Shown here in pieces: positions 9,271 to 16,722 of a DNA stretch of 64,000 nucleotides. Below the pieces are notes generated by a model, which ran no database searches, was not told the origin of the DNA, and saw nothing but the letters and a program-made list of their open reading frames with translations. How positions within the stretch are numbered: position 1 is the stretch's first letter; the number at the start of each line of letters is the position of its first letter. The position numbers were made by a program, and so were the translations under genes. Source of the DNA: JAGXQV01 sp964527565 (GTDB lineage Bacteria > Pseudomonadota > Gammaproteobacteria > Burkholderiales > Sulfuricellaceae); contig CAZGOY010000012.1 in assembly GCA_964527565.1 (NCBI GenBank), positions 1 through 64,000 on the forward strand. Reading direction: 5' to 3'.

Positions 9271-9488
9271 AAACATCATTTGTGCTTCTGGTGGACGATG
9301 ATGAATTCCAGTTGGAATTCATCGGCGACATGCTGCGTGATCTGGGGGTGGTCAAAGTGTTGACGGCAACCGGTGACCACCAGGGCCTGGCTTTGTTTGA
9401 TGCATTGGAACGCAAGCCGATTGGAAAGAACAATGGGAGGCGCGGTTCCAGCCAGAGTTGTTGCTCAATTTTTAGTTTCTTTTGTTGA
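9267..9488 (+). pseudogene. Truncated response regulator receiver
   Basis: The first 51 codons read as the start of a good receiver domain, with the acidic triad LLVDDDE. They stop matching before the acceptor aspartate, after ALERKP. The frame then runs through 22 unrelated codons rich in serine and cysteine to a stop. It keeps the ATGA overlap with the kinase gene, so an intact third receiver probably stood here. A deletion ending near 9420 seems to have fused its start to the leader of the CBS gene. The remaining peptide lacks the phosphorylation site. Confidence 0.72.
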
Positions 9489-9499
9489 AGGAGTTTCAC

Positions 9500-9919
9500 A
9501 TGAAAAAAAACGATCCAATTACCAAAATCATGACTTCTGATGTCGCCGTGGTTCAAGAAGGCCAGCCATTGAGTGAAGTCCGCAAAAAGATGATTGATTT
9601 GCACATTCATCATGTCCCCATCGTCAACGGTAAAAAGCTGGTGGGTTTAGTAACTTTTACTGATTTGATGAAGATCAACATGGTAATCAACGGCGCCGAC
9701 GAGCGCAGCATCGATACGATTATTGATCAGCAATTCAAGATAGCGGACATCATGTCGAGCAAAATAACCAAGATCAAAAATACCGAGACCATACGCCAAG
9801 CCTCGGAATTGCTGATCAACGGGCATTTCCACTCGTTGCCGGTGATTGATGATAATGACAATATTGTTGGTATTGTCACCAGCACCGATATGATCAAGTA
9901 CCTTAATGAGCAGTATTGA
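9500..9919 (+). CDS. Tandem CBS-domain protein
   Basis: A 139-residue cytoplasmic protein made of two CBS domains (about 8-62 and 78-137), typified by ITKIMTSDVAVV and HHVPIVNG in the first and HSLPVIDDNDNIVGIVT in the second. Such pairs bind adenosine nucleotides and act as energy or ligand sensors. I chose ATG at 9500 because AAGGAG lies at 9488-9493, at good spacing. Base composition is lower in GC than the surroundings. It is followed by PPK2, another nucleotide-linked function, but there is a 235-base gap. Confidence 0.9.
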   Translation: MKKNDPITKIMTSDVAVVQEGQPLSEVRKKMIDLHIHHVPIVNGKKLVGLVTFTDLMKINMVINGADERSIDTIIDQQFKIADIMSSKITKIKNTETIRQASELLINGHFHSLPVIDDNDNIVGIVTSTDMIKYLNEQY

Positions 9920-9970
9920 TTCTTCCACTTGATGCGCTCTGAAAAATCGACCACGTAGCTGGGTCAATGA

Positions 9971-9994
9971 CAGGCTGCGGTTTTTTGCAGCCTG
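9971..9994. other. Hairpin after the CBS gene
   Basis: CAGGCTGC at 9971-9978 pairs with GCAGCCTG at 9987-9994 around a loop with six T. The T run is in the loop, not after the stem, so this is not a classical intrinsic terminator. It could still end or stabilise the CBS transcript. The rest of 9920-10154 shows no gene. Confidence 0.35.
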
Positions 9995-10154
9995 GCAAAG
10001 AGGGGGATGGCAGTAATTGTGGCGCTTTCGCACTTACTGCCTACAGACATGCTGCTGCCGTGTCTGCCGGTTGCGTAATGTCGCCTTTTGCGCCGATGGT
10101 TCATAGTGGATCAAGCCAAATATGACTTTCACGATAGTAATTCAAGGATGAGCC

Positions 10155-11279
10155 ATGGATACAAAAGTCCAGAAAGACGTAACGCCAGATTCCACGCAGA
10201 TGAAGAAAATCACCCCACTACGCGGCCGCGCTTCGCGTACCCGTAGTGCCGCAGCCGGTGACATAGGCCCCATCGACAGTCCCGAGAATGTGGAGGAGTT
10301 TGCGGTGGAAGAGGCCATTGACGCCGCACGGGAAGCGCGCATCAATGCGATGAAAGACGTCCTATCCGGCGTTACTGCCGAGGAAGCAAGCATTCTTCTG
10401 AAAGCGCTGCTCAAGCAGCAGAAACCGCTGATTAAATTGCCGAACAGCCCGGATGAAGAACTGTCTGCGGATTGGCGCATAGGCGGCTACCCTTACAAGA
10501 ACCTGATGTCGCGCAACAATTACGAGCGTCAAAAATACCGTTTGCAGGTGGAGCTGCTCAAATTGCAGGCTTGGGTCAAGGAAACCGGGCAAAAAGTCGT
10601 GATCCTGTTCGAGGGCCGCGACGCCGCAGGTAAGGGCGGCACCATCAAGCGTTTCATGGAACACCTGAACCCGCGCGGCGCGCGGGTGGTGGCGCTGGAA
10701 AAGCCGAGCGAAATCGAGCGCGGCCAATGGTATTTCCAGCGCTACGTGCAGCATTTGCCCACCGCTGGGGAGATCGTGCTGTTCGACCGTTCCTGGTACA
10801 ACCGTGCCGGCGTCGAGCGGGTCATGGGCTTCTGCAGCGATCAGGAATACCAGGAATTCATGCGTCAGGCGCCTGAATTCGAGCGCATGATGGTGCATAA
10901 CAATATCCACCTGATCAAATTCTGGTTCTCGGTAAGCCGCAAGGCGCAGCGGCAGCGCTTCAAGGAGCGCAAGGTGCATCCCCTAAAACAGTGGAAACTG
11001 AGCCCGATTGATCTGGCCTCCCTCGATAAATGGGAAGACTACACCAAAGCCAAGGAGTCGATGTTTTTCTACACCGACACGGCGGATTCGCCCTGGACGG
11101 TGATCAAGTCCGACTGCAAGAAACGGGCGCGCCTGAATGCGCTACGCTATATCTTGCACCGTCTGCCCTATGCGAAAAAAGACCCCGAACGTATCGGCCT
11201 GCTTGATCCGATGATAGTCGGTCGCGCCCAAGTCGTGTATGAGCGCGGTGAAAAACAGGAAGGTGTGCCGCTTATCTAG
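10155..11279 (+). CDS. ppk2: Polyphosphate kinase 2 (class I PPK2)
   Basis: A 374-residue enzyme that transfers phosphate between polyphosphate and nucleoside diphosphates, usually making GTP or ATP. The PPK2 core starts near residue 110. The Walker A motif GRDAAGKGG is near residue 155 and the Walker B/lid motif FDRSWYNRAGVERVMGF near 210. A basic, low-complexity N-terminal tail of about 80 residues precedes it, which is longer than in minimal family members. There is one PPK2 domain, as in class I. It appears monocistronic, and ATG at 10155 follows AAGGATGAG. Confidence 0.93.
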   Translation: MDTKVQKDVTPDSTQMKKITPLRGRASRTRSAAAGDIGPIDSPENVEEFAVEEAIDAAREARINAMKDVLSGVTAEEASILLKALLKQQKPLIKLPNSPDEELSADWRIGGYPYKNLMSRNNYERQKYRLQVELLKLQAWVKETGQKVVILFEGRDAAGKGGTIKRFMEHLNPRGARVVALEKPSEIERGQWYFQRYVQHLPTAGEIVLFDRSWYNRAGVERVMGFCSDQEYQEFMRQAPEFERMMVHNNIHLIKFWFSVSRKAQRQRFKERKVHPLKQWKLSPIDLASLDKWEDYTKAKESMFFYTDTADSPWTVIKSDCKKRARLNALRYILHRLPYAKKDPERIGLLDPMIVGRAQVVYERGEKQEGVPLI

Positions 11280-11392
11280 CGAACGGACCGTGAATAGCGA
11301 GACTGCAGAGTTTCGGCTTGTCAGTGAACGACTTCGGCCCAATAGGGACAAGCTCAAACAACTGCTTTTTTCGAACTGAAAGTGGATTGAGC

Positions 11393-11424
11393 CTTCGATT
11401 GTGAAACCGATTCCACAATTGAAG
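11393..11424. repeat. Inverted repeat in a non-coding stretch
   Basis: CTTCGATTGTG at 11393-11403 is a near-perfect reverse complement of CACAATTGAAG at 11414-11424. No T run follows. The surrounding 11280-11542 holds no recognisable gene. Its role is unknown; it may be left over from a mobile element. Confidence 0.3.
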
Positions 11425-11542
11425 GTGAACTGCCAATTGATGCCGCACAGTTCGACCCTCTACCTGCGCTAAGCGACCAAGCGCACCAGCACGTTTATGA
11501 GCAATCGGTGCGCGATTGACTGATCAGGAGTAACGCAACTCG

Positions 11543-11818
11543 ATGATTGCCATAAAGAATATTAGTAACTTGCTATTTGCCTGGCTGGCAAGTGGGCGGT
11601 TTTCCGAACTGGCTACCTCGCGGCATCATACTCCCTACCTGACACGCCATCGGCTTACCGCCTTTGTCACGCGCATCAGGCTTGTCGCGGTTGCTTTCTC
11701 GGTATTGACGCTGGTTTGGATTCCGTTCGATGCGGCCTGTCAATCAGCGCGCAAATTTGACCACCCTTCAGCGTCCAATTTTGACCAGGGAATCACGCTG
11801 ATTTCTTGCGCTGTTTGA
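11543..11818 (+). pseudogene. Truncated N-terminus of a membrane protein
   Basis: A 91-codon frame whose first 70 residues include one hydrophobic segment (LVAVAFSVLTLVWIPFDAA, about 47-65) after a basic stretch. This looks like the start of a membrane sensor. The frame is cut near 11737, where insertion-sequence-like terminal repeats begin. The final 20 residues are encoded by that debris. I do not recognise the parent family. Confidence 0.4.
11737..11790. mobile_element. Possible insertion-sequence end remnant
   Basis: Two spaced copies of a similar motif occur: AATTTGACCACCC at 11754-11766 and AATTTTGACCAGGG at 11777-11790. They are preceded by TGTCAATCAGCGCGCA. Multiple short terminal repeats of this kind are typical of IS21-like elements. 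No transposase gene is nearby, so only one end seems to remain. Confidence 0.4.
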
Positions 11819-12016
11819 AGCCCGCTCAATACGGAGATCACGGCGGCCAACATCGACAAGAATAGGCCGATGAAGTTGTACGAGGAGGACGGCGAACCGG
11901 CGAAGCTGGCGAACGCCATCATCCGCCGGGTATATGAGGAACTGCGGATCGGCAGCCCGAAAAAAGCCATGGCTTTCGGGCGCGGCCAGTGCAACGCATT
12001 TCTGGAAAAGCGTTAA
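11819..12016 (+). pseudogene. C-terminal remnant of an unrecognised gene
   Basis: An open stretch of about 65 codons with no start that ends in TAA at 12014-12016. The peptide is rich in charged residues and looks protein-like (EEDGEPAKLANAIIRRVYEE, then a lysine/arginine-rich tail). It is in frame with the preceding 91-codon frame and separated from it by only one TGA. I do not recognise the family. It is most likely the 3' end of a gene destroyed by the mobile-element event. From here to 12183 I see only the leader of the next operon. Confidence 0.35.
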
Positions 12017-12183
12017 GGGCGTCTCCCGGCTTTCGCCATTTCTCACATTTTCTCTCGAACTGATAAAAATCATCCATTCGTTCCTATAATGCTCCGCAAT
12101 TGACAGTGAGCAGGCATTCCCGCCGGAGCGCGCCGGATTTTCCGGCAGCACGCGCTCATCTGTTTTTGCTTGAGGCCAAACTC

Positions 12184-14106
12184 ATGTTCCAGAATCTTCG
12201 TTTGTGGGCCAAGGCCATGCTGGCCATGGGTTTTTCGATTTTCGTGGCGGGCAGCCTGCTGACCGTTTCCAACCTGCGCACCATGGAAGAGCTGATCCGC
12301 AAGGCGGAGCAGAACGAACTGGATGCTCACCTGAAGGCCATCACCAACAGCATCGCGGCGGAAAACCGTATTGCCGAGACGATGAGCGCCCTGGTCGGCG
12401 CCATTCCCCTGGTGCAGGAAAAATTCGACGCCGGTGACCGCGCCACCCTGAGCGGGCTGTTCCTGCCGGGCTTCAAGCTGCTCGCCAAGGAATACAACGT
12501 CGAGCAATTCCAGTTTCACTTGCCGCCCGCCACCTCGTTCCTGCGCGTGCATAAGCCGGAAAAGTTCGGCGACGATCTCTCTTCGTTCCGCCACACGGTG
12601 ATTGCCACCAACCGGTCGCAAAAACCCACGCGCGGTCTGGAAGGCGGTGTGGCGGGGCTGGGCGCGCGCGGCATGGTGCCGGTGAGCCACAAGGGGCGGC
12701 ACGTCGGCTCGGTGGAATTCGGCATGACCTTCGGACAGGCCTTTTTCGACAATTTCAAGAAGCAGAACGGCGTCGATGTCAGTCTCGATCTCATTGATGG
12801 CGAGGGTTTCAAGACGCTGGCTTCCACGCTCGGCAAGGAGCCGCTGCTGCCGACGGCAGTCTTGCGCCGCGCCATGCTGGAGGCGCCGCAACTCGATCAC
12901 CGCGACATCGGCGGCGTGCCGCATGCCGTCTATGTGGCGGCGGTCAGCGATTTTTCCGGCAAGCCCATCGGCGTGGTGGAAATCGCCATGGATAACAGCA
13001 CTTACCTGGCATCCCTAACGCAGGCGCGTCATTCGGCGCTGCTGGTGGGCCTTTTTTCCCTGGTGATCGGCTTGGCTCTGGCCATGCTGGCTGCGCGCCA
13101 CCTGGTCAAGCGCATCGATGCCGTGGCGGCGGGGGTGAACCGCGTGGCGCAGGGCGATCTGACCGTCGATATCGAAGACAGCGGCAAGGACGAAATCGGC
13201 GAGTTGGCCGCTGCCGCGCGCCAGATGCGCCGCCAGTTGCACGATCTGGCCGCGCGCGTCGGCGGGCATGCTCATGCGGTGCACGGCGCCTCGCGGGAGA
13301 TCGCCGGGGCGGTGGAAAGCCAGGCGGCGACTTCGTCGCAGATGTCTTCCTCGGTGGCGGAAATCACCTCGACCATGGAAGAGCTGTCGGCTTCTTCGAC
13401 GCAGATTGCCGAGCATTCCAAGGCGGTGGTGGATATCGCCAACCAGACCTGGGAAAACAGCAAGAAAGGCTCGGAAGCCATGCAGTCGGTGCTCAACCGC
13501 ATGAGCGACATCCGCGGCGACAACCAGAACAGCCTGGCGGAGATCGTCGAACTCGGCGCCAAATCCAAGGAAATCAGCAAAGTAATGGAGATCATCAACG
13601 CCATCGCCGACCAGACCAAGCTGATCGCCTTCAATGCCGCGCTCGAAGCTTCCAGCGCGGGCGAGGCGGGCAAGCGCTTTTCCGTGGTGGCGCAGGAAAT
13701 CCGCCGCCTGGCCGACAGCGTGACCGATTCCACCGGCGAAATCGAGAACAAGGTGCAGGAAATCCAGGATTCCATCAGCCGCCTGGTCATCACCTCGGAA
13801 AAAGGCGCCGCCACCATTCATGCCGGCATGGATGCCAGCGCCAACAGCGCCCAGCGCCTGGGCGAACTGGTCAGCGCCGCCAGCCAGACCAGCAGCGCGG
13901 CGCAGCAAATTTCGCTGTCCACCCAGCAGCAGAAGACCGCCAGCAACCAGGTGGTGGTGGCGTTGCGCGAAATCGTTACGGCCAGCTCGCACACCGCCCA
14001 GTCGATCGGGCGCATCTCGCAGATCAGCCAGGATATGACCGCCATGTCGGCGGAACTGAGCGAACTGGTGCTGCAATTCAAGCTCGCCGAAAAGGCGGCG
14101 TCTTGA
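12184..14106 (+). CDS. Methyl-accepting chemotaxis protein (WspA-like position)
   Basis: A 640-residue membrane receptor. TM1 is at about 9-28, with a Cache-like periplasmic domain to about 275 and TM2 at about 283-302. A HAMP domain (303-355) and a long coiled-coil signalling domain follow. The hairpin tip reads AIADQTKLIAFNAALEAS, a variant of the usual QTNLLALNAAIEAA. I chose ATG at 12184 because its first residues (MFQNLRLWAK) lead straight into TM1. The frame is open further upstream, but that part is not receptor-like. It heads an operon with CheB, CheR, CheA, CheW and a diguanylate cyclase, so it probably senses a signal for cyclic di-GMP control, not swimming. Confidence 0.92.
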   Translation: MFQNLRLWAKAMLAMGFSIFVAGSLLTVSNLRTMEELIRKAEQNELDAHLKAITNSIAAENRIAETMSALVGAIPLVQEKFDAGDRATLSGLFLPGFKLLAKEYNVEQFQFHLPPATSFLRVHKPEKFGDDLSSFRHTVIATNRSQKPTRGLEGGVAGLGARGMVPVSHKGRHVGSVEFGMTFGQAFFDNFKKQNGVDVSLDLIDGEGFKTLASTLGKEPLLPTAVLRRAMLEAPQLDHRDIGGVPHAVYVAAVSDFSGKPIGVVEIAMDNSTYLASLTQARHSALLVGLFSLVIGLALAMLAARHLVKRIDAVAAGVNRVAQGDLTVDIEDSGKDEIGELAAAARQMRRQLHDLAARVGGHAHAVHGASREIAGAVESQAATSSQMSSSVAEITSTMEELSASSTQIAEHSKAVVDIANQTWENSKKGSEAMQSVLNRMSDIRGDNQNSLAEIVELGAKSKEISKVMEIINAIADQTKLIAFNAALEASSAGEAGKRFSVVAQEIRRLADSVTDSTGEIENKVQEIQDSISRLVITSEKGAATIHAGMDASANSAQRLGELVSAASQTSSAAQQISLSTQQQKTASNQVVVALREIVTASSHTAQSIGRISQISQDMTAMSAELSELVLQFKLAEKAAS

Positions 14107-14143
14107 TCCGCTGCTGCGTCACACGGAAATACGGGACTCCGGC

Positions 14144-15220
14144 ATGAAGAAAATCAGGGTGCTCGTGGCCGATGACAGCAGCCTGGCGCGTGACCTGCTG
14201 CGCACTTTTCTCGAAAGCGACGAGGAAATCGAAATCGTCGGCGAGGCGCGCAACGGCCATGAAGCCGTCGAGCTGGCGCGCGCCCTGAAACCCGACGTCA
14301 TCACCATGGATCTGGAAATGCCGGTGATGAACGGCATGCAGGCCATCGAGGAAATCATGTCGAGTAAGGCCGCGCCGATTCTGGTGGTGAGCAGCGTGGC
14401 CGACGCCCGCAACGCCTATGAGGCGGTGGCGCGCGGCGCCCTGGAAGTGATCGGCAAGCCGGAATATGACGCGCGTGCGGCGGCGGAATTCGTCGCCAGG
14501 GTGAAGATGCTGGCCAAGGTGCCGGTCATCACCCACTTGCGTTCCCGTTCCGTCGGCAGGCCGCCCGCCGCCAGTGGCGCGGCTGCCGCCAGCAGTCCGG
14601 CGCCGCCTGTGTTGGATGCTTCCGGGAGCTATGCGCATGTGTTCGCCATCGCCTCATCCACCGGCGGGCCGCAGGCGCTGGCGCTGATCCTCGCGCAACT
14701 GCCCGCCGGGTTTCCCTGCCCGGTGCTGATTTCCCAGCATATTTCAGACGGTTTCGCCGCCGGCATGGCCGCCTGGCTGGGTGGGCTGTGCAAGCTGCCG
14801 GTGCGCCTGGGGAGCGAGGGGGAGCTGATCGCGCCGGGCGTGGTTTATCTCTCGCCCTCGGAAACCCATCTGACGGTCACGCCGTCGCGCCGCCTGGCCC
14901 TGCGGGAACGCCAGCCGGGCGAGGTCTACCGCCCCAGTTGCAACGCCCTGCTCGAATCGGTGGCGGAAGTGTTCGGGCGCCAGGCGGTGGGCATCATCCT
15001 GACCGGCATGGGCAGCGACGGCGCGCGCGGCATCGAAGCCATCCGCCGGGCCGGGGGCGCCACACTGGCGCAGGATGAAGCCAGTTCGGTGATCTTCGGC
15101 ATGAACAAGGTGGCCGTCGATGGCGGCCACGTACAGCAGGTGTTGCCGGTCAGCGGCATGGCCGGGGAAATGTGCCGCATCGCCGGGGTCGCCGCGCCCG
15201 CGCAGGGCGCTGTCTCATGA
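14144..15220 (+). CDS. cheB: CheB-type protein-glutamate methylesterase (WspF-like)
   Basis: A 358-residue response regulator. The receiver (1-120) has the acceptor aspartate in VITMDLEMPVMNG. A linker rich in alanine and serine follows (about 135-160). The methylesterase domain shows a catalytic serine in ASSTGGPQ (near 170), histidine in SQHISDGF (near 197) and aspartate in GMGSDGARG (near 290). It demethylates, and may deamidate, the receptor encoded just upstream, resetting its sensitivity. Its stop overlaps the cheR start (ATGA). Confidence 0.95.
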   Translation: MKKIRVLVADDSSLARDLLRTFLESDEEIEIVGEARNGHEAVELARALKPDVITMDLEMPVMNGMQAIEEIMSSKAAPILVVSSVADARNAYEAVARGALEVIGKPEYDARAAAEFVARVKMLAKVPVITHLRSRSVGRPPAASGAAAASSPAPPVLDASGSYAHVFAIASSTGGPQALALILAQLPAGFPCPVLISQHISDGFAAGMAAWLGGLCKLPVRLGSEGELIAPGVVYLSPSETHLTVTPSRRLALRERQPGEVYRPSCNALLESVAEVFGRQAVGIILTGMGSDGARGIEAIRRAGGATLAQDEASSVIFGMNKVAVDGGHVQQVLPVSGMAGEMCRIAGVAAPAQGAVS

Positions 15221-16716
15221 AGCCCGATCTGGCGAGCTTCCAGGCCCTGATCCGGCAGCGCTGCGGCCTGCACCTTGCGGGTGACAACGAAACCCGGCTC
15301 GCCGCCGTGCTCGGTGAGCGTATCGCCGCCACGGGGTGCCGCGGCGGGGGTGACTATTTTTCCCGCCTGTGCGCCAGCGAGGAGGAATTCCAGACGCTGG
15401 TGAACCTGCTGACCATCAACGAAACCTATTTCTTCCGCGAAGCCGAGCAACTGCGCCTGCTCAGCGAACGCCTGGCGCCGCGCCTGCTGGCACGGCGCGG
15501 GCAAGGGCCGTTGCGCATTCTCAGCGCGGGCTGTTCGTCCGGCGAGGAACCCTATTCCATCCTGATGGCCTTGCACGAGAAATACGGCGAAAGCGTGCCC
15601 GGCCTGTTTTCCGTGGCGGGCGGCGACATCGATACCCAGGTGCTGGCCAAGGCGCGCGCCGGGCGCTATACGGAATTTTCCTTCCGCGGCGTGTCGGCAG
15701 AGATCAGGGCGCGCTATTTCGAGCGCGAGCGCTGGGACTACGTGCTCAAGGAAGGTTTGCGCAAACAGGTGGCGTTCCACGAGTTCAACCTGCTCGCCGA
15801 CACCTATCCGCCCGCGCTGCACGGCTTCGACATTATTTTCTTCCGCAACGTGTCGATCTATTTCGATACGCACGCGCGGCGCGCCATCCAGCAGAACCTG
15901 GCCGCGCTGCTTAAAGAAGACGGCTGCCTGGTGACCGGCAGCGCCGAAACGCTGGCCAACGATCTGGGCGTGTTGACCCTGGTGGAAGAGGACGGCCTGT
16001 TTTATTTCGCCAAGGGAAACCCGCCGCAGGCCGTCGCGCACAGTGCGCCGCTGTTCGACTTCACCCCCGTCGCGGCAGCGCCCGCACCCCTGTGGCCGCC
16101 GGCCGCTTGCGGCACGCCGTCCGGCGATGCGTACACGGCGCCGCTTTTCCCGGAAGCGTCGCCAGTGCTTGCCGTTGCCGTCCAGGAAGCGCCCGCCACC
16201 CTGGAAACCGCACACCATCTGGTGGCGGAAAAACGGCACGATGCCGCGCTGGCGGAATTGCAGCGCCTGTTGTGCCGGGAACCTGGCAATTGCGCCGCGC
16301 TGCTGCTGAAGGCGCACATCCAGTTGAACCGCAAGGAATTCGCCGAAGCCTGCCAGGCGGCGGAACAGGTGCTCGCATCCGACCCCTGGTCAATCGACGC
16401 CTTGGTGGTGCTGGGGCTGGCCGCCAAGTGGCGCGAGCAAAGCGCCGAGGCAGTGCGCTGGTTCAAGCAGGCGGTGTATGCCCGCCACGAGTGCTGGCCG
16501 GCGCGCTACTACCTGGCGGAACTGTACCGCGCCGGGGGCGAGGCGGAAAAGGCGCGGCGCGAATATCGCGGCGTGCAGCAGTCCCTGTCGCAGGCTGCCA
16601 CGCCCGACACCGGCATCCGCGTGGTGCCGCTCGGCCTGCCGATGGCGGAAGTGCGCTTCCTGTGCGAGCACCAGCTCACCCGGCTGGGCAGCGACGGCGC
16701 GGCAGTGCGGAAATAG
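15217..16716 (+). CDS. cheR: CheR-type receptor methyltransferase with TPR tail (WspC-like)
   Basis: A 499-residue protein. An N-terminal helical domain (with NETYFFRE near 66) and a methyltransferase domain with the SAM motif LSAGCSSGEEPYS and IIFFRNVSIYFD fill residues 1-275. After an alanine/proline-rich linker comes a tetratricopeptide-like helical region (about 340-460). This CheR-plus-TPR layout is that of WspC. It methylates receptor glutamates. The start is ATG at 15217, overlapping the cheB stop. Confidence 0.93.
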   Translation: MKPDLASFQALIRQRCGLHLAGDNETRLAAVLGERIAATGCRGGGDYFSRLCASEEEFQTLVNLLTINETYFFREAEQLRLLSERLAPRLLARRGQGPLRILSAGCSSGEEPYSILMALHEKYGESVPGLFSVAGGDIDTQVLAKARAGRYTEFSFRGVSAEIRARYFERERWDYVLKEGLRKQVAFHEFNLLADTYPPALHGFDIIFFRNVSIYFDTHARRAIQQNLAALLKEDGCLVTGSAETLANDLGVLTLVEEDGLFYFAKGNPPQAVAHSAPLFDFTPVAAAPAPLWPPAACGTPSGDAYTAPLFPEASPVLAVAVQEAPATLETAHHLVAEKRHDAALAELQRLLCREPGNCAALLLKAHIQLNRKEFAEACQAAEQVLASDPWSIDALVVLGLAAKWREQSAEAVRWFKQAVYARHECWPARYYLAELYRAGGEAEKARREYRGVQQSLSQAATPDTGIRVVPLGLPMAEVRFLCEHQLTRLGSDGAAVRK

Positions 16717-16722
16717 GCGGCC

